Assembly: GCA_002438405.1 (NCBI GenBank)
Contig: DJOE01000009.1
Coordinates: 1 to 64,000 of the forward strand
Reading direction: 5' to 3'
From: Cyanobacteria bacterium UBA6446
GTDB lineage: Bacteria > Cyanobacteriota > Vampirovibrionia > Gastranaerophilales > Gastranaerophilaceae
Length of the DNA: 64,000 bases
Of the stretch, positions 8,914 through 16,484 are shown one piece after another. The notes under the pieces are model-generated. The model was not told where the DNA came from, did no database searches, and was given only the letters and a program-made list of their open reading frames with translations. A program made the position numbers and the translations under genes. Position 1 is the first letter of the stretch; the number at the start of each line of letters is the position of its first letter.

Positions 8914-8942
8914 TTGCAATTTTTCGTAACTTAGTGTAACAT
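8914..8942 (+). promoter_or_regulatory. Predicted promoter of the RpaB-type gene with an HLR1-like operator
   Basis: TTGCAA (8914-8919), a 17-nt spacer and TAACAT (8937-8942) form a plausible promoter. Within it, 8925-8940 reads on the minus strand GTTACACTAAGTTACG: two GTTAC(A/G) hexamers in direct repeat with a 4-nt spacer. This fits the cyanobacterial HLR1 operator layout (two G/T-TTACA hexamers 4 nt apart), with one hexamer mismatch. HLR1 is the known binding site of RpaB. Its placement between -35 and -10 would suit repression, so I infer autoregulation. Confidence 0.5.
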
Positions 8943-9038
8943 AATGTTATAAAAATATAGAAAAATAAACAAATCGTAATATTTCTATTTTTCGTATTAT
9001 TTTGTGTAATATTTTTTTAAGTAAGTAAGGAAAAGACT

Positions 9039-9788
9039 ATGTCAGAAAATGTTGAAATGCCTAATGAAACAGAAGATCGTCAAAGAATCCTTTTGGCAGA
9101 TGACGAATCTAGTATAAGACGTATTTTGGAAACTCGTTTGAAAATGGCTGGTTATGATGTTTATACAGCACAAGACGGTGAAGAAGCTGTTGCCGCTTTT
9201 AATAAATATAATCCAGATTTAGTTGTCTTAGATGTAATGATGCCAAAAATGGACGGTTATGGTGTAACTAGAGAAATCAGAAGATCTTCAGACGTTCCAA
9301 TTATTATTTTGACAGCATTAGGAGATGTTTCAGAAAGAATTACCGGTTTAGAATTAGGAGCTGATGATTATGTAATCAAACCTTTTAGCCCTAAAGAACT
9401 TGAAGCAAGAGTTAAAGCTGTTCTAAGACGTACAAATAATCGTGAAATGGTTACTCCATCAGGAAAAGTGACCAAGAACGTTATTACCACTGGTAATATT
9501 AAAATTGATACAGCCCGTCGTCAAGTTTATAGAAAGAATGAAAGAATTAGACTTACAGGAATGGAATTTAGCTTGTTAGAATTGTTGGTTAATAATTCTG
9601 GTCAAGCTTTCTCAAGAAATGAAATTCTTCAGCACGTATGGGCTTATCCGCCAGATCATCGCATTGATACACGTGTTGTTGATGTTCACATTTCAAGATT
9701 GCGTTCTAAACTTGAAACTGATCCAGCAAATCCTGAGTTAATCTTAACAGCTCGTGGAATTGGTTATATGTTCCAAAGAATTAATTAG
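9039..9788 (+). CDS. rpaB: OmpR-family response regulator, RpaB-type
   Basis: This is a two-domain response regulator of 249 residues. The receiver domain has the acidic pair D21/D22, phosphoacceptor D65 in VVLDVMMPKMDGYGV, T92 and K114 (VIKPFSPKELEARVKAVLRR). The winged-helix DNA-binding domain follows (LTGMEFSLLELLVNNSGQAFSRNEIL...VVDVHISRLRSKL). The stretch ESSIRRILETRL...GDVSERITGLELGADDYV is very close to cyanobacterial RpaB, the regulator of light and stress genes. No histidine kinase is adjacent. An HLR1-like site lies in its own promoter region. The symbol reflects resemblance, not proof of orthology. Confidence 0.88.
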   Translation: MSENVEMPNETEDRQRILLADDESSIRRILETRLKMAGYDVYTAQDGEEAVAAFNKYNPDLVVLDVMMPKMDGYGVTREIRRSSDVPIIILTALGDVSERITGLELGADDYVIKPFSPKELEARVKAVLRRTNNREMVTPSGKVTKNVITTGNIKIDTARRQVYRKNERIRLTGMEFSLLELLVNNSGQAFSRNEILQHVWAYPPDHRIDTRVVDVHISRLRSKLETDPANPELILTARGIGYMFQRIN

Positions 9789-9800
9789 TTTTGTTTTATA

Positions 9801-9826
9801 AAAAGGCTCTTAATTGAGCCTTTTTT
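9801..9826 (+). terminator. Rho-independent terminator of the RpaB-type gene
   Basis: AAAAGGCTC (9801-9809) and GAGCCTTTT (9816-9824) form the stem with a 6-nt loop, followed by a T-run. It lies 12 nt after the stop codon. Confidence 0.85.
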
Positions 9827-9843
9827 AGTATAAGGAGAGATTT

Positions 9844-10293
9844 TTGAATTTATATAGCGGTTTTTTTTCTGGCTCATCACGAAGATATTATGGAGATGAT
9901 TTAATTCCAATACCATGGGGTACTCGTTTTTTTATTATATTTATTGCTCTTTTAATCTTGGGTGGCTCTTTGCAATTGGACAAAACTTTTGTTTGTACAG
10001 GAACATATAGTTATTGTACATTAGAAAGTCATAATTATTTTAATATCAAAAAATCTAAAAAAATCTTTATTCCGAAAAATGTTTCTCTTTGTGATATAGA
10101 GTCTTACAAAGTACGGTCTACATCAAAATATCGCTGGACAGAAACTCGATATTTGATCAAACTTCTTGATAAAAAAGGTAAATCCGTTACCCTTTTCAAG
10201 GATTATTATTATTATGCTAATGCAAATGATGCAAAACAAAGAATAATGAAATGTATTAAACATGGACCTTATCCTTGTAAAGTAAAAAGATAA
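9844..10293 (+). CDS. Hypothetical protein with one membrane segment
   Basis: I do not recognise this 149-residue protein. One hydrophobic helix (about residues 27-42, TRFFIIFIALLILGG) suggests an N-terminal membrane anchor. The remaining hydrophilic part has four cysteines in the first half (CTGTYSYC, CDIES) and a basic C-terminus, and is probably extracytoplasmic or at the membrane surface. The start is TTG at 9844, supported by a strong AAGGAGAG ribosome-binding site at 9832-9839. It lies between the terminator of the RpaB-type gene and tRNA-His, on the core side of the island boundary. Confidence 0.6.
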   Translation: MNLYSGFFSGSSRRYYGDDLIPIPWGTRFFIIFIALLILGGSLQLDKTFVCTGTYSYCTLESHNYFNIKKSKKIFIPKNVSLCDIESYKVRSTSKYRWTETRYLIKLLDKKGKSVTLFKDYYYYANANDAKQRIMKCIKHGPYPCKVKR

Positions 10294-10302
10294 AAATACT
10301 AC

Positions 10303-10330
10303 TTGATTTTTAGACTGTTTTTGCTAAGAT
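10303..10330 (+). promoter_or_regulatory. Predicted promoter of tRNA-His
   Basis: TTGATT (10303-10308), a 16-nt spacer and TAAGAT (10325-10330) precede the tRNA by 15 bp. Prediction is by consensus. Confidence 0.45.
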
Positions 10331-10345
10331 ATATTTATACGAAAT

Positions 10346-10422
10346 GGCGGAAGTCGTCAAGCGGTTAAGACCTCGGATTGTGGTTCCGATATGCGTGGGT
10401 TCGAATCCCATCTTCCGCCCCA
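10346..10422 (+). tRNA. tRNA-His (anticodon GTG), CCA encoded
   Basis: The cloverleaf can be drawn by hand. G-1 at 10346 faces C73 at 10419, the histidine-specific feature. The acceptor stem is 10347-10353 with 10412-10418, the anticodon stem TCGGA/TCCGA encloses loop TTGTGGT (anticodon GTG), the T-arm reads GTGGGTTCGAATCCCAT, and CCA is encoded at 10420-10422. A serine recombinase gene on the other strand runs into the 3' half, which marks this tRNA as the insertion point of the accessory island. Confidence 0.95.
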
Positions 10423-11993
10423 TTTAAAATTATTGGCTCTACGGAGCCATTTTTTGTGTCTATACTTGGATTTGACGGGGTTCTAACTTGCTCATTTCTA
10501 CCCGCATTTTTGTAGGTTCTCTTAACATCTTGTAATACTTTAAATGTGTCTTTTAGCTCAACAATTACATTTTCACCGTCAAATTTAATAGATTTGGTAA
10601 GAGTTGTAACAATTAGCTTCTTTTCTTCTGTTGTTGCTTTTAAAAACAATTTTGGCAACATTTCACTAAATTTAAGCAACTGTGAAATTCTGTCATATAT
10701 AAATTTTGTACTAATATTTGTATTGCTCAATTTGACAATTAATCTGTCTTTTTCTTCTTGCCATTCTTTGTGCATAGCATTTATATCATCTTCTGTCATA
10801 CCAACAGATAAATTGCCTTCTAATTGTGCAATATAACTCTTTTTAATGCGTTTTGTAAGTGTATCTATTTGTTTTGTAATTTCATTTCTTGCATTCTTCT
10901 CATACTCACCAAATTCTTTGATGTAATCTTTAGCAAGAATTTTTAATTTTTCTACTTCCTCATGTCCTAAACAAATAGTATCTAAAATATTTGCAAAAGT
11001 ATTGTCAAAATATTCTTCTCTGTAATTTTTTAGTTTTTTGTGTTTACCCTTGGCATTTGAACAATGATAATAAATGTAGTGTCCTTTTTTATTTCTTCCA
11101 CGTTTAAATTCCGCAGTTAAATAACAACCACATTCAGCACATTTAATTAAACCGGTATAAGCAAAATCTACATTATGTTTTTTAGATTTGTCCACATCTT
11201 TGAGCATATCTTGAACTTTGTAAAACAATTCTTTTGAGATTATTGGTGTATGACTTCCCTCATATTCTTTACCGCCCCAGTCAAATTTACCAATGTAGAA
11301 TTTGTTGTGTAATATGTGTTCAAATTTTCTTGCAGGAAATTTTTCTCCTGTTTTTGGGTGTACAAATCCCTCTCTTTTTAGTTCATCACCTAATGTTTTA
11401 TATGAGTACATTCCTGTTGTGTACAATTCAAATGCTCTTTTTATATATGGTGCAGTGGTTTCGTCAACTTCAATAGTTCCTTTATTTGCCGAATTTCTAA
11501 CATTTTTGTAGCCTATTGGTGCTTTACATGGCATTGTCCCATTTTGAGCAATAGTTTTCATATTTTCTTTTGTCCTAAATCTAATTAAAGACAACTCATA
11601 TTCAGCATTACACATCATTAAATTACGCATGTAATCGCCCTCAATGGTGTTTACATTAGATTCAGTAGCAGATAATAAAAGTATTTGATTTTTTGTTAAT
11701 AATGGTCGAATAGTGCCATGGTAATCTACGTTAAATCTTGATAACCTGTCTAATCTCCATACAATAATTGCTTTAATGCCATTTTTAGGATTATCACAGT
11801 ATTTTATTAATTTTTGTACCTCTTCCCTGTTTAAGTTTTTGGCACTTTTTCCCTCATCAATGTATGTGTGAATTACACAATAACCATTTTGCTCTGCAAA
11901 ATTTTGGCAAGTTTTTAATTGTGTTTCTATGCTAAAACCATGTTTTGCTTGTTCTTCTGTTGATACCCTTAGATAAATAACTGCTTTTTTCAT
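10365..11993 (-). CDS. Large serine recombinase (integrase)
   Basis: This 542-residue protein has the N-terminal resolvase domain with catalytic serine in YLRVSTEEQ (S11) and the VWRLDRLSR arginines, a recombinase domain (APIGYKNV...GMYSYKTLGDELKREG), a zinc ribbon (LIKCAECGCYLTAEF...HCSNAKGKH) and a coiled-coil C-terminal region: the layout of integrases that catalyse unidirectional element insertion. Its last 18 residues (AEDGIRTHAYRNHNPRS) are encoded by the antisense strand of tRNA-His, and the stop codon lies within the tRNA. A 59-codon ORF lies directly upstream. It probably mobilised this island, but activity is untested. Confidence 0.9.
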   Translation of the reverse strand: MKKAVIYLRVSTEEQAKHGFSIETQLKTCQNFAEQNGYCVIHTYIDEGKSAKNLNREEVQKLIKYCDNPKNGIKAIIVWRLDRLSRFNVDYHGTIRPLLTKNQILLLSATESNVNTIEGDYMRNLMMCNAEYELSLIRFRTKENMKTIAQNGTMPCKAPIGYKNVRNSANKGTIEVDETTAPYIKRAFELYTTGMYSYKTLGDELKREGFVHPKTGEKFPARKFEHILHNKFYIGKFDWGGKEYEGSHTPIISKELFYKVQDMLKDVDKSKKHNVDFAYTGLIKCAECGCYLTAEFKRGRNKKGHYIYYHCSNAKGKHKKLKNYREEYFDNTFANILDTICLGHEEVEKLKILAKDYIKEFGEYEKNARNEITKQIDTLTKRIKKSYIAQLEGNLSVGMTEDDINAMHKEWQEEKDRLIVKLSNTNISTKFIYDRISQLLKFSEMLPKLFLKATTEEKKLIVTTLTKSIKFDGENVIVELKDTFKVLQDVKRTYKNAGRNEQVRTPSNPSIDTKNGSVEPIILNGAEDGIRTHAYRNHNPRS

Positions 11994-12007
11994 ATTTATA
12001 TATTACC

Positions 12008-12187
12008 TCAAATACTTGGTTGTTTCACGCTGTAAACATTGTTATTATTGAGTTCCCTTGCTCTTATCTTAATAAATGCCATACCAAAAGTTAATAAATC
12101 TGTATCATCAATTTCAGGAATTGTAATATTACTGTCTTCATAAATTACATTGAAACATTTACCTGATTTTTTGTTTAAATTGCTCAA
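12008..12187 (-). CDS. Small hypothetical protein upstream of the recombinase
   Basis: This 59-residue ORF starts at TTG 12187, seven nucleotides after a perfect GGAGG ribosome-binding site (12195-12199 on the complementary strand), and ends 14 nt before the recombinase start. The product begins MSNLNKKSGKCFNVIYEDSN and has an acidic centre (IPEIDDTDLL). The strong ribosome-binding site and tight spacing to the recombinase argue that it is real and co-translated. It might be a recombination directionality factor or a regulator, but nothing in the sequence shows this. Confidence 0.55.
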   Translation of the reverse strand: MSNLNKKSGKCFNVIYEDSNITIPEIDDTDLLTFGMAFIKIRARELNNNNVYSVKQPSI

Positions 12188-12230
12188 AATTAAACCTCCT
12201 GTTCTTTTCTTTGGGGAGGTTTAAGCAAAC

Positions 12231-12284
12231 AAAAAGCCCCCAATAAGTTATACTGAGTTTTTTACAGAATATTTTATTGAGGGC
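12231..12284 (-). terminator. Rho-independent terminator after the invertase remnant
   Basis: On the minus strand GCCCTCAATAA (12284-12274) pairs with TTATTGGGGGC (12246-12236), with one G-U pair, and is followed by TTTTTG. The loop is 27 nt. It lies just after the C-terminal invertase fragment and before the small ORF at 12187. Confidence 0.65.
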
Positions 12285-12300
12285 AATTAATATGTTATTT

Positions 12301-12639
12301 TTATATGTTATGTAAAAATCTGTGCAAATTTGCAACAGATGTATTATATTGTCTGGCAATAATTGTTTTAGGAACTTTTAAATCTACTAATTTTAGTATT
12401 TCTTCTTTGTGTTCATCAAGTTTTGATTTACCTCTGCCGTTTGGTCTGCCTAATTTTGCACCATTTGCTTTTTTAGCGTGTAATGCTTCAATTGTTCTCA
12501 AACTAATCAAATCCCTTTCAATTTGTGCAACCAAAGCAAAAATTGTTGTTGTAACGGTAGATGTAATGCTTTTGTCATTGTTTGAAAAATCTTCTTTAAT
12601 TGAGTAAAGTGTAATGCCTTTTTGTTTTTGTAATGTCAA
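12301..12639 (-). pseudogene. DNA invertase/resolvase, C-terminal fragment (frameshifted)
   Basis: The reading frame encodes the C-terminal two thirds of a small serine recombinase: the end of the catalytic domain (KGITLYSIKEDF), the long E-helix (ALVAQIERDLISLRTIEALHAKKANGAKLGRP) and a helix-turn-helix (KTIIARQYNTSVANLHRFL). The preceding frame at 12596-12892 carries the N-terminal part. The junction lies in a run of short poly-A tracts near 12620-12640. It is one gene split by a +1 shift, and so probably inactive unless the shift is programmed or is a sequencing error. Confidence 0.75.
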
Positions 12640-12892
12640 TTACCTCAAATATTTGTGTAATTGAGCGTGCAATTCTTGAAAGTTCAGGAACAATTAAAAT
12701 ATCGTCCTTTTGCATTTTTTCTAATAATGCACCAAGTTGACGATTTTTAAAGTTTGATTTACCGCTAATTTGTTCTTCCACAAATTCTACGTTGCCTAAT
12801 TTTCTTTCATTTGCAAACTTTAAAACATCAAGTTTGTTCTTCTCTGTGTTTTGTTCCAATGTACTTACTCTAAGGTATGAATAGGTGGTCAT
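12596..12892 (-). pseudogene. DNA invertase/resolvase, N-terminal fragment (frameshifted)
   Basis: This holds the N-terminal catalytic part: YSYLRVSTLEQ with the nucleophilic serine, SGKSNFKNRQLGALLEKMQKDDILIVPELSRIARS with the active-site arginines, and FEVIDIT. After that point the frame goes out of register (KTKRHYTLLN) while the neighbouring frame continues the family sequence. Intact length would be about 195 residues. Direct repeats lie just upstream, between this gene and a divergent small ORF. Confidence 0.75.
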
Positions 12893-12922
12893 TTTTTGCT
12901 CCTTTCTAGGCTAAAATTTCTG

Positions 12923-12974
12923 CCATATCGTGAAAACCTATCTTTTATATTTTTATTATCCAACCCCATATCGT
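12923..12974. repeat. Direct repeat CCATATCGT, two copies
   Basis: CCATATCGTGAAAA (12923-12936) and CCATATCGTAAAA (12966-12978) lie 43 bp apart in the divergent region between the invertase remnant and the ORF at 13084. They might be operator sites or recombinase-binding sites. The function is not shown. Confidence 0.35.
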
Positions 12975-13083
12975 AAAATTCACCCGTTTTTACTTTACTG
13001 ATGACGAAAGTTTAAACGGTCGTTATTAAGATATTGCAACGCATTGAGCAAACAACTGTTTTTATTAAAACAAAGGGGTAAAT

Positions 13084-13278
13084 ATGAATACAGAAGAAAT
13101 CAATAAAAAAATGCAAACAGAAAAAGACAGTTTTAATCGAAATTTAAACCGCCTGCAAAAACAAATCTTAGAACTAAAACAACGCCACCAACGCACCATG
13201 GAGTATTGACAAAGACAAAAAGCACAAACTAAAATACAGGAAATGATTGAAGTTTTTGAATATTATAATAACAATTAG
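13084..13278 (+). pseudogene. Small coiled-coil protein with an in-frame TGA
   Basis: From ATG 13084 the frame reads 41 codons (MNTEEINKKMQTEKDSFNRN..., a strongly helical heptad-like sequence), meets TGA at 13207-13209, then continues for 22 helical codons (QRQKAQTKIQEMIEVFEYYNNN) to TAG at 13276. The second part has the same composition as the first, so the TGA probably replaces a TGG (Trp) codon. It could be a 41-residue protein, a point-mutated 64-residue gene, or a read-through product. It is divergent from the invertase and convergent with the GHKL ATPase gene. Confidence 0.4.
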
Positions 13279-13291
13279 TATCAGCTCTTGT

Positions 13292-15328
13292 TTATAATAG
13301 ATTCAACTTGCTAAACAGTATTTTGTTTCTGGCTTTCGCATCTTGTATCATTTTTTTGTACGAAAGTATTTCAAAATAAATTCTGTGTGTTCGGTGAAAA
13401 CCAAAATAGCCTAACTTATCTGGCGATGGTGTTAAATATCCACTATCCTCCGCTATTTCAATTAGTTTAGGTGTTAATGTTGAAACAATATATGCATATA
13501 TTGGTACATTGTCAGGTAATGTTATAGTTTCTCCATCTTTATCTTGTATTTGCGATTTTCGAAGTTCCTTTACATAATTAATAATTTGATCTATAGGATT
13601 TTCTTCTTCGGTATAATCATCTCTTTCTGGTCGTTTAAATTCAATAATTGTTGCTGTTGTTATTTTTTCATTATCTGTAAAAAAGAAAGGATTGTTATAT
13701 ATTAATATATCAGGTCTATCTGATGATTGAGAATTTAAAATTTCTACTTTATTTAGTTTCTTATCAGAAGCTAAATAATAATGATAGGCAAGACGTTCAT
13801 CAATTGTCCACAAATTATGTTTTTCATAGTCAACTTCATCACTTGTAGAGTTCATCGGGAATATAATTTCATGTATTGCTTTTTCTAGTGGGTATTTACC
13901 AGTATTATTCTTTTTTTGGAGCTTAGATAAAAGTTCTAGAATTGCTTTTCTATATGCAACATAATCTGCTAATTTAGATTTTCCTACATCATTAATTTGT
14001 TCTACGTAATTTTTAAAATTTTCCTTGAATTCACTTAATTCATTAATATTTTCTAAATTTTTAGATAATAATTCATGAGAATTTTGTTTCGCTTTTCGAT
14101 TTATTTTGTAATACTGATCATACAATGCAAGCTCTAACTTAGTTCCAGTCGCAGTAGGACTAATTTCTTGTAACGAATTCTTATATTTATCATTCATCAG
14201 AATTCTGTATTGTGGACTATTTCTTTTTATATGATTTCGTATTTTCTTTAATTTTTCTTGTTCAACTTTGTCTAATTCTTCTGCTAAATCTAGTTTTATT
14301 TTATTTATTGCACTTTCAATAATTGTTTCTGTATTTAATAATAAGTTACTGTTGTCAATATAAAAACTCGTTCTATCTCCATTTATTGATTTATCTAAAT
14401 AATCCCCAGCAAGCATTATTTGATAATAATAATTTTCGTCACTATTTTTTAAGGCACTTGATAGATTTGAAATGTAATCTTTTAAATTAATAATTTTTAC
14501 AGACCTATTATCTGCACAAACATGCATTTGATGTACATTTTTCATTGTGTTTTTTAACTTTAAGTAACATAACTGAAAGGTTTCATCTTTTACGGTTAAT
14601 TCAGTTTTTACAACATTATCATCTACCAAGAGTTCTTTAAAATAATTATTTACATTTAAACTGTCAAATTCATCCTCTACTATAATTTGTGGACAAATAT
14701 CTGAATTTAAAAAATAACAAATAAAATGATTTATAATTTTACGAGCATAAGTTTCTAATGTAATACTATAATTATCTGCATATTTGTTTTTTAAATTACA
14801 TAATTTAATAGTAGTATTGCTTTCATGTGAATCAGTATTAGATATCGTATGATGTTCATCATCTACACCATTATCTTCAAGTGAAAAATTAAATATTCTT
14901 TTATACCATAAATTATTTTTATTAAATGTACTTGTAATAGTTGCTTTATCAAATTCTTTAAGCCAGAATAGGCGACCTTCTCCTTTACCTCCACGAGCTT
15001 TTTTAAATGGAGAATCATATGTGAGAAAAGATTCAAAATTTTCATCAGTAAATCCAATACCATTATCAAAAATTGTTACACATCTTATATTAAGAGTTTT
15101 ATAATCATCAGGTTTCATATCAAGAGGTAATGTAGCAAGTTCATCATTTTTTCTACTTAGAGTTATCTTGATTTTCCCTTTGTATGAATTGTCTGCAATT
15201 TGTCGTTTATCTTCAATTGCTTGAATAGAATTGCTTATAGCCTCAAATAATGGCATAAAAGCATTAAAAGAATCCAAATGTATTTTTTCTACACGTCTGT
15301 TTATGTGTGATTTCATTAAAGATGACAT
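13292..15328 (-). CDS. GHKL-type ATPase fused to a PD-(D/E)XK-like nuclease domain
   Basis: This is a 678-residue predicted defence protein. The N-terminal GHKL (Hsp90/MutL/MORC) ATPase fold shows the N-box (FEAISNSIQA; E29, N33), the DNGIGF box (88-93) and the glycine-rich lid (GGKGEGRL, 113-120). The middle is mostly helical. Near the C-terminus RPDILIY and, about 25 residues on, ATIIEFKRPERDD give the D...ExK pattern of a restriction-endonuclease-like fold. It is the last gene in the HpaII-type R-M operon, 70 nt after the endonuclease. MutL/MORC-like ATPases have been described as accessory parts of R-M systems. An ATP-gated nuclease helper role is inference. Confidence 0.75.
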   Translation of the reverse strand: MSSLMKSHINRRVEKIHLDSFNAFMPLFEAISNSIQAIEDKRQIADNSYKGKIKITLSRKNDELATLPLDMKPDDYKTLNIRCVTIFDNGIGFTDENFESFLTYDSPFKKARGGKGEGRLFWLKEFDKATITSTFNKNNLWYKRIFNFSLEDNGVDDEHHTISNTDSHESNTTIKLCNLKNKYADNYSITLETYARKIINHFICYFLNSDICPQIIVEDEFDSLNVNNYFKELLVDDNVVKTELTVKDETFQLCYLKLKNTMKNVHQMHVCADNRSVKIINLKDYISNLSSALKNSDENYYYQIMLAGDYLDKSINGDRTSFYIDNSNLLLNTETIIESAINKIKLDLAEELDKVEQEKLKKIRNHIKRNSPQYRILMNDKYKNSLQEISPTATGTKLELALYDQYYKINRKAKQNSHELLSKNLENINELSEFKENFKNYVEQINDVGKSKLADYVAYRKAILELLSKLQKKNNTGKYPLEKAIHEIIFPMNSTSDEVDYEKHNLWTIDERLAYHYYLASDKKLNKVEILNSQSSDRPDILIYNNPFFFTDNEKITTATIIEFKRPERDDYTEEENPIDQIINYVKELRKSQIQDKDGETITLPDNVPIYAYIVSTLTPKLIEIAEDSGYLTPSPDKLGYFGFHRTHRIYFEILSYKKMIQDAKARNKILFSKLNLL

Positions 15329-15398
15329 AATTGAACTCCTTTGTAATCATATACTAGCATAAATAATATTTATAAGGGATTATTTTTGATTGCTCCGA

Positions 15399-16484
15399 CT
15401 ACGTAAACCTAATTTGTAAATTTAGTTTTATATAATTTTTCCCATTTTCCGTATAGATACTGCCAAATTCATATCTGCTTGAACTTGCAGTCTCAAATCT
15501 GGTATTTTTAAATAAATACTCTTGAAATTCATTATGATTATAAACATGGTAACATAAGACTTCGCCATCTTCTCTTACTATAATATAACCGCCTGTAGCC
15601 TGATAAGTTCCATTCCAAGCTGTTGCAGGAGTCATTCCTAAAGCTACATCTGTTAAAAAATTTTTAATCTTATGTTCATAATATAAGTGTGGTAAGTTGG
15701 TATCTAATTTACATGGATTTATTGTTCTAATTTTTGGTGTTAATTCTCTTAAAGTTTTTCCATTCCCTGAATAATATTGAATTAAATAATGTGATAATAT
15801 CAGAGGAAATAAACTATCAATCATTTGTAAATTTGCATTAAAATTCGCATTTTCAACACCTCTAAATACCAAATTACAATCTAAAGTTTCAATAGAGTTT
15901 AATCTATCCTGAATCTTAGATTTTGTTTTTATTGTGTTTATTCGAGATATTTGTTCTTGAGAAAGTTTACCTTGTATTTCATATATAAAATTTGTTGATT
16001 TGCCTGCGTTTAGTAATGTTGAAGAACCACCCAGCATTGATTTAATACTAAATCCAAAAGTTTCATTTCTATAAGTTTTGCAATCGTGTAAAACGATGGT
16101 TATATCACTTTTATCCATTGAGTCAGCTTTAACTTTTAAACATTTAATTTTGTGCATAAAATCTTGAATCGCTACTACAGAAAAAGTTCCATCTGAAGTT
16201 TTTATTGCATCAAGTAACAGCTTTGATTTATTGATAAATTCAGTCATAGGTAATACTAATAATAAATTATTATTATCGTCTGTTATCTTAATATTTATAT
16301 TATCTTTTTTATAGTGCTTTATTTGTTCATTCTCTTTCCTTAAAATTTCAATTAAAGGATAATATAAATCATCAATCCTATTCAGATTTGAATCAGCAGC
16401 ATATAATACTCCATCTCCTAACAATTTAAGGAAAACATAAAGCTCACTCCATTCACCTTTATTTTGTTTAATTATATTATTCAT
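15399..16484 (-). CDS. HpaII family type II restriction endonuclease
   Basis: The 361-residue protein starts with NKGEWSELYVFLKLLGDGVLYAAD, the conserved opening of the HpaII restriction endonuclease family, whose best known member cuts CCGG. FGFSIKSMLGGSSTLLNAGKSTNFIYEI lies mid-protein and is likely part of the catalytic region (xIK). Its start overlaps the end of the cytosine methyltransferase gene by 8 nt, so the two are translationally coupled with the methylase first. The CCGG specificity is inferred from family membership, not from the sequence. Confidence 0.85.
   Translation of the reverse strand: MNNIIKQNKGEWSELYVFLKLLGDGVLYAADSNLNRIDDLYYPLIEILRKENEQIKHYKKDNINIKITDDNNNLLLVLPMTEFINKSKLLLDAIKTSDGTFSVVAIQDFMHKIKCLKVKADSMDKSDITIVLHDCKTYRNETFGFSIKSMLGGSSTLLNAGKSTNFIYEIQGKLSQEQISRINTIKTKSKIQDRLNSIETLDCNLVFRGVENANFNANLQMIDSLFPLILSHYLIQYYSGNGKTLRELTPKIRTINPCKLDTNLPHLYYEHKIKNFLTDVALGMTPATAWNGTYQATGGYIIVREDGEVLCYHVYNHNEFQEYLFKNTRFETASSSRYEFGSIYTENGKNYIKLNLQIRFT

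Noticed and set aside
12159..12359. Minus-strand ORF of 66 codons
   Set aside because: It crosses the invertase terminator and is out of frame with the better small ORF at 12008-12187.
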